From Butyrivibrio sp. Su6 (GTDB taxonomy: Bacteria; Bacillota; Clostridia; Lachnospirales; Lachnospiraceae): a stretch of 64,000 nt of DNA. The number at the start of each line of letters is the position of its first letter. Position 1 is the stretch's first letter. Positions 26,467-36,245 of this stretch are shown here, piece by piece. The stretch spans positions 1-64,000 of the forward strand of contig NZ_FNUR01000008.1 of NCBI RefSeq assembly GCF_900108105.1, in the 5' to 3' direction. Under the pieces are notes generated by a model. The model ran no database searches and was not told where the DNA came from. It saw only the letters and a program-made list of their open reading frames with translations. Both the position numbers and the translations under genes were made by a program.

Positions 26467-28260
26467 ATGAGTAATACGAAAAAGGTAAGCCTGCTTGCCA
26501 AGATAAATTACATATTTGATAAAAAACAAAAGGGACAGCTAATCATACTAGCTGTCCTTATACTGATTGGGGGTGTTGTTGAAACACTTGGCGTTTCAAT
26601 GATGATCCCTGTTATTTCAGTTATATTAAAACCTGAGTCTCTTCACAGACAGATAGAAAAACGTGAAATCCTTCAGAATATCGTAAATGTGCTGGGACTT
26701 AATACTGATCTTAAGCTTGCCAGTGCACTTTTAATCTCACTTATTTTTCTTTTTATCTTTAAAAATCTGTATCTGCTCTTCCTTGTTTATAAGCAGAACA
26801 CATTTATATCAAGAGCCAGAAACGACATGATAAGCAGGGTAATGAGAGAATTCTTAAATAGGCCCTACGAAGATTACCTTGGAGCAGATATCCCGACAGT
26901 TTTCAGAATTACAGACAGTGATATTCCAAAGACCTTTACTTTGATGCTTTCTCTTTTGTCACTTTCAACAGAGATGGTAGTTTCAATCTGCCTTGGAATC
27001 GTGCTTCTTGCAGTTAACTGGCAGATGACAGTGCTTATCCTTGTGGTTTTGGTAATCCTTACACTTATCATTACCAAGATTTTGAAGCCAAGGCTTAACA
27101 CCATTGGTAGAAAAAATCAGGAAACACAGTCAAGGATCGCTAAGTGGAGAATTCAGGCAATCTATGGACTTAAGGACGTAAAAGTATTAAACAGACAGGA
27201 TTTCTTTATCCGCAACTACTACGAGTCAGGTAGGATTGGCGCTGATATCGACAGAAACTATACAGTGCTGAACAACATCCCAAGACTCCTTATTGAGACT
27301 GTATTTATATCAGTAGTTCTTTTGTATGTGCTGATCTATCTTATTAACGGCGGGGATGCGAAAGCTCTTTTACCACAGATCACAGCTTTTGGTATGGCAG
27401 CTATCAGGATCATGCCATCTGCAAACAGGATAAACACATATCTTACACAGATAGCTTACAACCAGTACAGTCTGGACTTTGTTTATAACAACCTCACAGA
27501 ATCCATGAAGATGGAAAAAGAGATGAGAGCAGAGAGAGCCAAGGTTGCAGGACCTGCCCTTCATCTGGAAAAAGAGATAGAGCTTAAGAACATCACTTTC
27601 CATTATCCTGATTCTGAGGACAATATCTTTACTGACGCAAATATGATGGTTCCAAGAGGAAAGTCAGTGGGTATTATTGGACCATCTGGTGCGGGTAAAT
27701 CCACAATTGTGGATATTCTCCTGGGACTTTTGCACGTTAAGAGCGGCGAGATACTCTGTGATGGCAGCAATATCTTTAGTAACTATGAGTCATGGCTTGC
27801 GCAGATTGGTTACATTCCGCAGTCTATCTACCTTGTGGATGAGTCCATCAGAGATAACATAGCATTTGGTATTGATGCAGACCAGATAAATGATGACAGA
27901 ATCTGGGAAGTCTGCGAAGAGGCTCAGCTTGCTGACTTTATCAGAACTCTTCCTGAGGGCCTTGACACAAGGATTGGTGACAGAGGTGTCAGACTTTCCG
28001 GCGGCCAGAGACAGCGTATCGGTATCGCCAGAGCTCTTTATCATAACCCTGAGATACTCGTATTTGATGAGGCTACCAGTGCTCTTGATAATGAGACAGA
28101 GGCAGCAGTTATGGAAGCTATCAACAGTTTCCACGGAAAAAAGACAATGATCATCATCGCCCACAGACTTAACACAATCGCAAACTGCGACATTATCTAC
28201 GAAGTCAAGGATGAGAAGATTAAAGAGACTACACTTGAAGGCAGAACAATCATTCAATAG
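26467..28260 (+). CDS. ABC transporter half-molecule, PglK-like lipid-linked glycan flippase
   Basis: A 597-residue fusion of six membrane helices (about 20-330) and an ATPase domain. The ATPase has Walker A GPSGAGKST (about 404-412), signature LSGGQRQRIG (about 511-520), Walker B LVFDEATSALD and a switch His in IIAHRL. The length and order match homodimeric exporters of the PglK/MsbA type. In a locus headed by PglC- and PglA-like genes it is a good candidate for flipping an undecaprenyl-diphosphate oligosaccharide. Export of another lipid or peptide is possible. Confidence 0.85.
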   Translation: MSNTKKVSLLAKINYIFDKKQKGQLIILAVLILIGGVVETLGVSMMIPVISVILKPESLHRQIEKREILQNIVNVLGLNTDLKLASALLISLIFLFIFKNLYLLFLVYKQNTFISRARNDMISRVMREFLNRPYEDYLGADIPTVFRITDSDIPKTFTLMLSLLSLSTEMVVSICLGIVLLAVNWQMTVLILVVLVILTLIITKILKPRLNTIGRKNQETQSRIAKWRIQAIYGLKDVKVLNRQDFFIRNYYESGRIGADIDRNYTVLNNIPRLLIETVFISVVLLYVLIYLINGGDAKALLPQITAFGMAAIRIMPSANRINTYLTQIAYNQYSLDFVYNNLTESMKMEKEMRAERAKVAGPALHLEKEIELKNITFHYPDSEDNIFTDANMMVPRGKSVGIIGPSGAGKSTIVDILLGLLHVKSGEILCDGSNIFSNYESWLAQIGYIPQSIYLVDESIRDNIAFGIDADQINDDRIWEVCEEAQLADFIRTLPEGLDTRIGDRGVRLSGGQRQRIGIARALYHNPEILVFDEATSALDNETEAAVMEAINSFHGKKTMIIIAHRLNTIANCDIIYEVKDEKIKETTLEGRTIIQ

Positions 28261-28330
28261 TGTGATGTTTTGCCCTTGATTAATACATAAGATCTGGCAA
28301 TAAGCCTGTAATCTTATGATTGGAGTTTAT

Positions 28331-29374
28331 ATGATAGGAACAGAGTTTTTACATGGATTTGGACTTGGCAATCAGCTCTTTTGGTATGTAGTAGCAAGAG
28401 CTGTTGCGGAAGAAAAGGGCTATGAATTTGGAATATGTAATCCCGGAGCGTTAGCTAATAATATGCATTCCGATAGCGGAATGTACTTTATGGATATTGA
28501 TCTGGGAAAAGAAATCACAGAGGAAGAAAAGAAGAATTTCAAAATCTTCGAGGATCATGACAACAGGCTCTATTTAGGCAACTCAAAACATGATATGAAT
28601 CATGGGGCATATGTCAGTGGCATCGATCCAAAATTCAAGGACATTGAGGATAATACTCTTTTATATGGAAATCTGCAGGCAGAAGCTTATTTTGAGAAGT
28701 ATAAAGACAAGCTTAAGGACTGGCTCAAGGTAAAACCTGAATATGATTCTCATGAGTTTACAAGAGATAATCTTTGCATTATCCATCTAAGATGTGGGGA
28801 TTACTCCAATTCTCCGGAACTTTGGCTTGATAGAAGCTATTGGGTTAACGGAATCAAGCAAATGAGAAAGATTCGTCCGGATATGGAATTTTTAGCTGTG
28901 ACAGATGATGTTTCTGCTGCATACAAGATTCTTCCGGAAGTTAAGGCTGTAAGGAATGATATTGGCAAAGATTATGTGACGATCAAAAACGCCAGATATC
29001 TTCTTTTGTCTAATTCTTCATTTGCCGTATTTCCTGCTATGACAAGTGATGAGCTTAAATATGCAATTGCACCAAAATACTGGGCAAGACATAATGTATC
29101 AGATGGCTATTGGGCTTCTGAACAGAATATATATAGCTGCTTCCACTATATGGATAAAAAGGGAAGAATTTTCACACCGGAAGAGTGCAGACAGGAACTT
29201 GAAGAATATAAAAAGACTTCTTCAACATACAAAAGACTTAACCAGAGACCTGGTAAAGTACTGGAAAAAGCTCAGCAAGTAAGGGCTAAATATTTGTATG
29301 CTGTTTATATGGGTAAAAAGATTGTTAGAAGCTTGGAGAGAAGGACGGGGCTAATAAAGATTTTCCATGTGTAA
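28331..29374 (+). CDS. GT11-like glycosyltransferase (divergent)
   Basis: A 347-residue protein. HGFGLGNQLFWYVVARAVA at the N-terminus and IHLRCGDYS in the middle (H-x-R-x-G-D) match the pattern of GT11 and related fucosyltransferases, and LLLSNSSFAVFPA corresponds to the third block. It is more diverged than the other two GT11 genes and has a basic C-terminal tail. ATG 28331 is favoured over 28316 because ggag (28321-28324) then lies 6 nt upstream. Codon use is more A/T-rich than in preceding genes. Confidence 0.65.
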   Translation: MIGTEFLHGFGLGNQLFWYVVARAVAEEKGYEFGICNPGALANNMHSDSGMYFMDIDLGKEITEEEKKNFKIFEDHDNRLYLGNSKHDMNHGAYVSGIDPKFKDIEDNTLLYGNLQAEAYFEKYKDKLKDWLKVKPEYDSHEFTRDNLCIIHLRCGDYSNSPELWLDRSYWVNGIKQMRKIRPDMEFLAVTDDVSAAYKILPEVKAVRNDIGKDYVTIKNARYLLLSNSSFAVFPAMTSDELKYAIAPKYWARHNVSDGYWASEQNIYSCFHYMDKKGRIFTPEECRQELEEYKKTSSTYKRLNQRPGKVLEKAQQVRAKYLYAVYMGKKIVRSLERRTGLIKIFHV

Positions 29375-29396
29375 AGAATTATATTAAGGATGAAGG

Positions 29397-31961
29397 ATGA
29401 GAAAAAAAGAAGGCGTAATTAGGTATGTGATAGCTTTTTTATTACCAATAGTATTATGGATGGTCGTGTTCGCATTTAATGGACAGTATCCTTTTGGCGA
29501 TAAAACACTACTTATATGGGATACAAATTATCAATATGTGGCTTTACTTTCACATTTCCATGACATTTTGCATGGAAATGAGTCTTTTTTTTATTCTCTG
29601 TCTGATTCACTTGGTGGGAATGCATATGCTATCGGATCTTATTATTATTTGTTTAGTCCGATACATTGGATTGTATTTTTCTTTGACAAAGAACACATGT
29701 ACATATGCGTGCTCGTGATTGTACTTATTAAGCTTGGCTTATCCGGCCTTTCAATGAATGTATATCTTTCATACAGAAACCATTCTTGTAACAGGAATCT
29801 GTTACTTGCATTTTCAACAGCATATGCGGCTTCTTCATATGTATCAGCTTATTTTTACAATTTTATGTGGCTTGATGCGGTTATTCTTTTGCCTGTTATC
29901 ATATGGGGAATTGATAGCTTACTTGATAAAAATGTTTATGGGAAATACGTATTCGTTGTGTCATTGGCTACGTGTATAATTATCAATTATTATGTAGCTT
30001 TTATGGTATGTATTTTTGCTGGATTGTATTTTCTGTTCTCTTTTGATAAATGGAAAAAAGATTTAAAAGTTCTGGGAGAGTTTGTGCTTTCTGCCATTTT
30101 ATCAGCTATTATCAGCGCTTTTGTGACGATCCCTGGGCTATTAGCGATTATATCAAGAGATGAATCTATTACAAATTCAAAAGAAATATCTATATTATGG
30201 GATAACAAGCTTACTAATATAATGTGGGGAACCACTCCACAAACGCAGATACAGGATGGAAATCCGCTTTGGTATGTAGGCATCGCAGTGTTGATCTGTG
30301 CGATTTGCGCTTTTGTTGGAAAAACTTCTTACAAATATAAGTTAAAATATGGATTTTTGCTGTTGATATTTTTGTTATCAAATGTAATTGTGCCACTTGA
30401 TCTTGTATGGGGACTGGGGCATGAACCATCCGGATGTCCTTACAGATACATGTTCATTGCCACTTTTCTTTTAGTGGTTACTGCTGCAGATTCAGCAGCC
30501 ACAATTGATGCAGAGAAAAACAAAGAAAATGCGAAGTACTTGATAATATCAGCAATAATACTTGTTGTAATATTTAGTGTTGTAAAGCTGGTCTATAAAG
30601 AGGATATTACAAGCCAGCTGCTGATCATGAATCTTTTACTTGTAGTAATATCATTTGTAATTTTATTGATTTCTTTCACAAAATCATTTTATCCTGTTTT
30701 GATATTACTTATTTTGGTCGACCTTGGAAGTAATGCATACTACTATGAGAATGGCAATGCTGTTTTTGATACTGAGACAGTAGACACTTATGAGAATGAT
30801 AGCAAGGCGTTGTTGAGCTTAACTTCTAATGAGGCAATTGATAATAGATATCGTTTGGAATATGGTACAGCAGCCAGAGAGATACAGATGGATACTCCAT
30901 TTTTAACTGGAACCAAAAGTATAACAGGATATAGCTCTTTGGAAAGCCAGGAAAAATGTTTGGTTTTGAAAGCTCTTGGCTATGAAACCACTGATAATGG
31001 CGATTATCTGGTATATGATGAGGATAATACGAAGACGGCAGAAGCAATTCTGGGAATCAATTATATAGTTACTGCAAGAGAATATTCAGAATACAAACTT
31101 ATAGATCAGGAAGACAATTTGAAGCTTTACGAAAGCGGCCTGGGACTTCCAATGGCTTATCTTGCCGGAAATGATATTATTAATACTTCTCAAGATAGTT
31201 ATTCAAATTACTTTGAGTGGATGAATGCTTTGCTGGAAGCGATAAAATCCGGCTCAGGTACTTTTGACCAAATGGGAATTGAGTCTGTTAATATCATAAA
31301 TGGTGCTGCTAATGAGGTTGATGGAATTTATGAGGCAACTGCAGACGACACACAGATAATGATGATGTATAAGGATCAGAATCTGGAAGATAGTCGCATA
31401 GCGTATCTCAGATATGGATTTGATGATGAAGAGCTTGAGAAGATAAATATATATGTAGGGGGAGAAGAAATCTCCTTAGACAATCAGAAAACAGCGGTTA
31501 AGAACTTGGGCGAAGTTACTTCAGAAGATGAAGTGATGATAGTAATAACCCTTAATACGGCAGACATATTTGATATACATAAGCTTGGAGTATATACTGA
31601 GAACGTTGAAAAGTTGTCAGATCTTAGCGAGAGTTTAACGAAACAAGCCATTGATATAGATTATGGACACGGAAATGTCATTAAGGCCAATGTTAATTTT
31701 GGTGATAATCAGACTTTGATCTTGCCTGTAGTATGGGAAAAAGGCTGGAAACTATACATAGATGGTAAGCAGGAAGAAATATCCGGCAAGATAGTATATA
31801 ATCTCATGGCTATCAGTGCTTTGGTTGGTGAGCACCAGATTGTATTGAAATATACACCACCTGGTTTGGTGACAGGTGCTATAATAAGTCTACTAGGGCT
31901 GTTTATGGTACTTGGTTATTTATGGATTGAACATTCAAGGAAAAGATATGAGTTATCATGA
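29397..31961 (+). CDS. YfhO-family membrane protein
   Basis: An 854-residue polytopic protein with about 12-13 hydrophobic segments and a soluble region (about 455-815) before a last helix. The opening FNGQYPFGDKTLLIWDTNYQ and SLGGNAYAIGSYYYLFSPIH are typical of the YfhO family. Relatives in Firmicutes are linked to glycosylation of lipoteichoic acid or surface glycans and are thought to be GT-C-type enzymes acting outside the membrane. It may glycosylate the exported chain. The next gene starts inside its 3' end. Confidence 0.8.
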   Translation: MRKKEGVIRYVIAFLLPIVLWMVVFAFNGQYPFGDKTLLIWDTNYQYVALLSHFHDILHGNESFFYSLSDSLGGNAYAIGSYYYLFSPIHWIVFFFDKEHMYICVLVIVLIKLGLSGLSMNVYLSYRNHSCNRNLLLAFSTAYAASSYVSAYFYNFMWLDAVILLPVIIWGIDSLLDKNVYGKYVFVVSLATCIIINYYVAFMVCIFAGLYFLFSFDKWKKDLKVLGEFVLSAILSAIISAFVTIPGLLAIISRDESITNSKEISILWDNKLTNIMWGTTPQTQIQDGNPLWYVGIAVLICAICAFVGKTSYKYKLKYGFLLLIFLLSNVIVPLDLVWGLGHEPSGCPYRYMFIATFLLVVTAADSAATIDAEKNKENAKYLIISAIILVVIFSVVKLVYKEDITSQLLIMNLLLVVISFVILLISFTKSFYPVLILLILVDLGSNAYYYENGNAVFDTETVDTYENDSKALLSLTSNEAIDNRYRLEYGTAAREIQMDTPFLTGTKSITGYSSLESQEKCLVLKALGYETTDNGDYLVYDEDNTKTAEAILGINYIVTAREYSEYKLIDQEDNLKLYESGLGLPMAYLAGNDIINTSQDSYSNYFEWMNALLEAIKSGSGTFDQMGIESVNIINGAANEVDGIYEATADDTQIMMMYKDQNLEDSRIAYLRYGFDDEELEKINIYVGGEEISLDNQKTAVKNLGEVTSEDEVMIVITLNTADIFDIHKLGVYTENVEKLSDLSESLTKQAIDIDYGHGNVIKANVNFGDNQTLILPVVWEKGWKLYIDGKQEEISGKIVYNLMAISALVGEHQIVLKYTPPGLVTGAIISLLGLFMVLGYLWIEHSRKRYELS

Positions 31962-32718
31962 TAAAAAGTTAAAGCTCCCCCAGGTTACGCTCTGTGCCAT
32001 GACCAGTGTCAATGTTTATGAGACTGTGCAGGCCATGAAGTACAGCATGAGGGAGATTGAGTTTGGAGATGCGGTTCTTATTTCAGATAAAAGACCTTTC
32101 TATCTGCCAAAGAACATCAGATTCAGCAACACATCCAAGCTCGACAGTATCGATAAATTTAATTACAAGATGGTCTATGAACTCAAGGACCACATAAATA
32201 CAGATTTTTGCATGGTGGTACACGCCGACGGATTTGTTATTCATCCTGAGAACTGGCGCGACGAGTTCCTTGAGTACGACTATATTGGCTCTCCCTGGCC
32301 GCTTCCTAAAAATGATTACGCCTACAGGGATTCAAAGGGCGAGATTTGCAGAGTCGGAAACAGCGTATCCATCAGGTCAAAGAGACTTTTGGAGTATCCT
32401 GCAGCTCATGATCTTAAGTGGGAAAAGGTCTACGACGGATTTTATAACGAGGATATCTTCCTTTGCTGTTACCACAAAAATGCCATGGAAGCTGAAGGCA
32501 TGAAGTGGGCGCCCATTGAAGTTGCGGTGCAGTTTGGAAGAGAGCATCCACTTCCTGAAAATAAGGGAATAGAGCCCTTTGCATTTCATAAATGGTGGGG
32601 AGAGAACGCGGATTATCCCAGATTCTACAGCCCTAAAAAGAGATTCAAAATGGCAGTGAGACCGCTTCTTTTCTGGAGAAGAAGTAAGAAGTGGAGACAG
32701 GAGCATGGCATAGAATGA
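31948..32718 (+). CDS. DUF5672 family protein (probable glycosyltransferase)
   Basis: A 256-residue soluble protein starting LKLPQVTLCAMTSVNVYETV. The segments MVVHADGFVIHPENW and DYIGSPWP match the DUF5672 family, where the acidic loop after a strand resembles a GT-A DxD site. ATG 31948 is chosen because it follows aagga and overlaps the YfhO stop by 14 nt; the upstream ATG at 31912 lies within that gene's last helix. DUF5672 proteins are found in glycan loci but no reaction is proven to my knowledge. Confidence 0.75.
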   Translation: MSYHDKKLKLPQVTLCAMTSVNVYETVQAMKYSMREIEFGDAVLISDKRPFYLPKNIRFSNTSKLDSIDKFNYKMVYELKDHINTDFCMVVHADGFVIHPENWRDEFLEYDYIGSPWPLPKNDYAYRDSKGEICRVGNSVSIRSKRLLEYPAAHDLKWEKVYDGFYNEDIFLCCYHKNAMEAEGMKWAPIEVAVQFGREHPLPENKGIEPFAFHKWWGENADYPRFYSPKKRFKMAVRPLLFWRRSKKWRQEHGIE

Positions 32719-33767
32719 TCTTTTCAGTTATAGTTCCGGTTCATAACGCAGAAAAGTACATAAAAGAAATGATGGATTGCATTATCCCTCAGCTTGGAAA
32801 GAGCGGAATGGATGCGGAGCTGATACTGATTGAGAACGGCTCAACGGACAATTCTCCTGCAATTTGCGATAAATACGCTGCTGATAATCCATTCGTTTTT
32901 TGCTACCACTATGGAAAGATTGGTGCCTACGCTGCCCGTAAAGAAGGTATAAAAAAGTCCATGGGCCAGTGGCTTATTTTTGCTGATGCTGACGATCTAT
33001 TGGTGCCTACAGCTATTGAGGATATCTGCAGAGGGCTTACTGACGCATCTATAGCTCACAAGCCCTTTGATATAGTGCTTTACAATGCGGCTACAGATAA
33101 GACTCCAACAAAGCGGAAGTTCAATTTCCCATTTGAAGAGAGCAAGGTTTATCAGGGCGCTGCCAAGGATTCTTTTTACAAAGTCATGTGCGAGGGCGAC
33201 TCCTTAAACGCCATGTGGAATAAGTGCATCAAAAGAGAACTTGCCATAGATGTGCTTCTTCAGGATAAGGACATGTTCCTTAACTACGGCGAGGATCTCT
33301 TACAGACAGCAGCTTTTTTGGATAAAGCCCGTGGAATAGTTTATCTTGATAAGATTCTCTACATATACAGGCCAAACGACAAAGGCCTTACAGGGGGCTA
33401 CCACATTGAATATCTCCCCAATCAGGAGACAGCCTGGAATAAGTTTGATTCCTATGTAAAAAAATGGGGCGGAGAGCGTTTTGTTACGACAGTTGACAGG
33501 AGGAAGTCTCTGACCTGCAGCATTGCCATAGCAAAGCTTATTTACTCTGACCAGCCTGTTTCTGTAAAGCTGTCAGAGCTTTCAAATATATTTAACAGTG
33601 AATTTTACAAAAGATACAGCCAGATGCCGCTTCCTGACTGGGCTCCGGAAGAGAGCATGGAGATACACAGGCTTCAGATATCAAGAGGAGCACTGCAAAA
33701 GCTCTTTTTATCCGGGGTGAAATACAGTGCAAAGGCAGTAGCAAAGCGTGCTATCAGGAAGAAATGA
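32715..33767 (+). CDS. GT2 glycosyltransferase
   Basis: A 350-residue GT-A enzyme. It begins IFSVIVPVHNAEKYIKEMMD, has ENGSTDNSPAICDKYA, and the metal-binding DADD at ADADDLL (about residue 95). The C-terminal part (GEDLLQTAAFLDKA) matches capsule GT2 enzymes. ATG 32715 overlaps the DUF5672 stop by 4 nt (ATGA) and gives the standard GT2 start; the longer frame from 32691 adds eight residues. Sugar specificity is unknown. Confidence 0.85.
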   Translation: MIFSVIVPVHNAEKYIKEMMDCIIPQLGKSGMDAELILIENGSTDNSPAICDKYAADNPFVFCYHYGKIGAYAARKEGIKKSMGQWLIFADADDLLVPTAIEDICRGLTDASIAHKPFDIVLYNAATDKTPTKRKFNFPFEESKVYQGAAKDSFYKVMCEGDSLNAMWNKCIKRELAIDVLLQDKDMFLNYGEDLLQTAAFLDKARGIVYLDKILYIYRPNDKGLTGGYHIEYLPNQETAWNKFDSYVKKWGGERFVTTVDRRKSLTCSIAIAKLIYSDQPVSVKLSELSNIFNSEFYKRYSQMPLPDWAPEESMEIHRLQISRGALQKLFLSGVKYSAKAVAKRAIRKK

Positions 33768-33768
33768 T

Positions 33769-34722
33769 ATGGTTTACGATTTAATACCTTTTTTTAACGA
33801 AATAGATATATTAAAGCTAAGGCTGGGGATCCTTGATCCATACGTGGATAAGTTTATCATCGAGGAAGCCACTACGACTTTTTCCGGTGAGCCAAAAGAG
33901 CTGTGCTTTGAGAAAAACAAGGACTTGTTCAGGGAGTATTTGGACAAAATCATCTATATAGTTGTGGATGAGGACAAGGATTTTAAGGTAACTCACGAGA
34001 GAGATTACTTTCAGAAAAATCACCTGATTCAGGGGCTTGAGCAGGTTGGGGCGACTGCGGATGATGTGATTATTTTTGGAGATGCCGACGAAATCCCCAA
34101 TCCGGCTGTGTTAAAAGACATTGTGGAAAACTTCGACAATACAAAAGTTTACCACCTTGCTCAGAGAAACTTTTATGTTTATATGAATAATGAGGAAAAG
34201 TCAGGAACTTTAATGTCCATAACCGGCGAATTCCCCGATGTTCCGCAGGCTGACAGGAAGTGGCTTGGAACTAAGATTACTTCTATAAACAACATTCCAA
34301 GAGAAGGAATTGTAAGGCTTCGCGACCTTGTTTCTGTGTGCGATAAGAGATCCGTGCGTGTTGCGAATGGTGGATGGCACTTCGGATATATGGGCGGTCA
34401 CGGGGAAAAAGACCCTACAAAGAGAATCGGCGTTAAAGTAAAAGCCGCAGCCCATCAGGAGTACAACGACAGGGAAGTATTAAAAGAAACCATGGATCAT
34501 CTGATCCTGGGACATGATATATTTGGCAGAAATGCTCATTTTGAGAGATGTGAGATCGATGAGACTTACCCACAGTACTTAAGAGACCACATCGCAGAGT
34601 ACAGCCATCTTGTAATGCCTAAGGTGACAGCTCTTTCAAGGTGCTATCACTATGTAGACATCACTGCAGGAAGATTTTGCAGGAAAGCCTACTATAAGGT
34701 AATGAGGATGATTAAAAGATAA
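33769..34722 (+). CDS. GT17 family glycosyltransferase
   Basis: A 317-residue protein beginning MVYDLIPFFNEIDILKLRL, the hallmark of GT17. The metal-binding region is IIFGDADEIPNP (about 100-111), and GGWHFGYMGG follows. The eukaryotic founder of GT17 is the bisecting beta-1,4-N-acetylglucosaminyltransferase; bacterial members occur in surface-glycan loci with unproven acceptors. ATG 33769 is 1 nt after the preceding stop, with agga 11 nt upstream. Confidence 0.85.
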   Translation: MVYDLIPFFNEIDILKLRLGILDPYVDKFIIEEATTTFSGEPKELCFEKNKDLFREYLDKIIYIVVDEDKDFKVTHERDYFQKNHLIQGLEQVGATADDVIIFGDADEIPNPAVLKDIVENFDNTKVYHLAQRNFYVYMNNEEKSGTLMSITGEFPDVPQADRKWLGTKITSINNIPREGIVRLRDLVSVCDKRSVRVANGGWHFGYMGGHGEKDPTKRIGVKVKAAAHQEYNDREVLKETMDHLILGHDIFGRNAHFERCEIDETYPQYLRDHIAEYSHLVMPKVTALSRCYHYVDITAGRFCRKAYYKVMRMIKR

Positions 34723-34838
34723 CCTGATTACATAAGTGATGAAAATGAGTAAATGATTATTTCATAAAAGATATGAATGAAAATAAACTCATTAATTTGA
34801 TATTTGTTGAGAAGAAGTGAAAAATAGGGGAGCAGATA

Positions 34839-36245
34839 ATGCTTGAGAAAAAAAGCAAAAAGGTTTTTATAGGACTTGTACTTGTAGCGTTTTTGATGAT
34901 CGCTGTCTATGAGTTTTTAACTCCAAACATGTCTGATGACATCATATATGGTGATAAAGTGGCGGAGGCAGGAAACTTTTTTGACCTGTTCTCACAGGAA
35001 TATGAACATTATATGACTCACAGTGGAAGAAATGTCGCTCATTTTATTTTGAGAGTATTTCTTTTCATGAAGACAAAGAGTGTGTTCAATGTGGTGGCTG
35101 CCGCTGTATTTACCGTTTTGTCGCTTCTTATGTATGAAAACATAGATAACAAGAGAAAATATGACATAAGGCTTTATGGTCTTGTGCTTTTATTTTTGTG
35201 GTTTTTAGACCCGGCTATGAGTAACACTGTCTTTTGGGAGACAGGAGCGTGCAATTATCTTTTCACAGGTACTATCGCAATCGCATACTGCACGTACTTT
35301 AGAAGACATATGAGACATGAGAGCAGCAACAGTGTTTCTCTCATGATAAAAATGTTTGTTTTGGGACTTTTGGCAGGCTGGTGCAATGAGAACACATCAG
35401 GTGGCGTTATCCTCTTTTGCCTGATACTGCTTGTGGATAAATGGATTGAAAATGGCAAAAAATGTGGATTCGTAAAGCCTTGGATGGTAACAGGTTTTAT
35501 TGGAAATTTGTTGGGATTTGGAATAATGATCCTTTCTCCCGGAAATTTTGGCAGAGCAGAGGTTGCTGAGGAAGAGCACACAGGCCTTCTTGCAATAATG
35601 GCCAGATTTTTGAAGATAGTTAACAACATAAGAGATAACTATTTCATTTTAGTGGCTGCTTTCGTAGTTCTTTTGATCTTCATTTACTACATGTCAGCAG
35701 ATAAAAAGAAATTCCTTGAGACCACAAAGTACATGAGAATGCTGGGGTTTGTGGCTTTGATGACAGCTTTTTCACTTATTGCTGTTCCTTCATCTCAGAT
35801 AAGAACCTACTACGGTGCAGGTCTTTTCATGATGATGGCAGTGCTTAACGGTGCAGGAATTGTGGCTAATACGCTCTTTATGTCAGGAAGTGCATCTGAC
35901 AAAGAAGGTGGTCTTTCATATACGATCCTGCAGACTGCAGTAACTTCACTTGTGGCAGTTTGGGCAATTGTGCTTGCTTTCACTTATATTGAGCAGGGAG
36001 CAAATCTTGCCAGGATCAAAAGAGAAATGGATGAGCGCGATGCTTATGTCTGGCAGCAGGTAGAGGCTGGTGAAGTGGAAATTTGCGTTCCAAGGCTCAG
36101 ACCACAGTGGGAAAACAGATTTTCTTTTGCCTATGATTCAGATATTTCTGATGATTGCGATTATTGGATCAATCTATTCTATACAGAGCACTATGGAATC
36201 GAATGTTTTTGGAGCGTTGATAGAGAGGAATGGACTGCGTACTAA
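34839..36245 (+). CDS. DUF6056-like polytopic membrane protein (GT-C or polymerase candidate)
   Basis: A 468-residue protein with about nine to ten hydrophobic segments and a hydrophilic C-terminus of about 65 residues. The first periplasmic loop has MSDDIIYG, an acidic pair like the catalytic site of GT-C enzymes, then a loop with THSGRNVAHFI. Such DUF6056 proteins are frequent in Lachnospiraceae glycan loci. It might polymerise or glycosylate the exported chain and is one of few candidates for the missing Wzy role. The start has ggggag upstream. Confidence 0.65.
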   Translation: MLEKKSKKVFIGLVLVAFLMIAVYEFLTPNMSDDIIYGDKVAEAGNFFDLFSQEYEHYMTHSGRNVAHFILRVFLFMKTKSVFNVVAAAVFTVLSLLMYENIDNKRKYDIRLYGLVLLFLWFLDPAMSNTVFWETGACNYLFTGTIAIAYCTYFRRHMRHESSNSVSLMIKMFVLGLLAGWCNENTSGGVILFCLILLVDKWIENGKKCGFVKPWMVTGFIGNLLGFGIMILSPGNFGRAEVAEEEHTGLLAIMARFLKIVNNIRDNYFILVAAFVVLLIFIYYMSADKKKFLETTKYMRMLGFVALMTAFSLIAVPSSQIRTYYGAGLFMMMAVLNGAGIVANTLFMSGSASDKEGGLSYTILQTAVTSLVAVWAIVLAFTYIEQGANLARIKREMDERDAYVWQQVEAGEVEICVPRLRPQWENRFSFAYDSDISDDCDYWINLFYTEHYGIECFWSVDREEWTAY

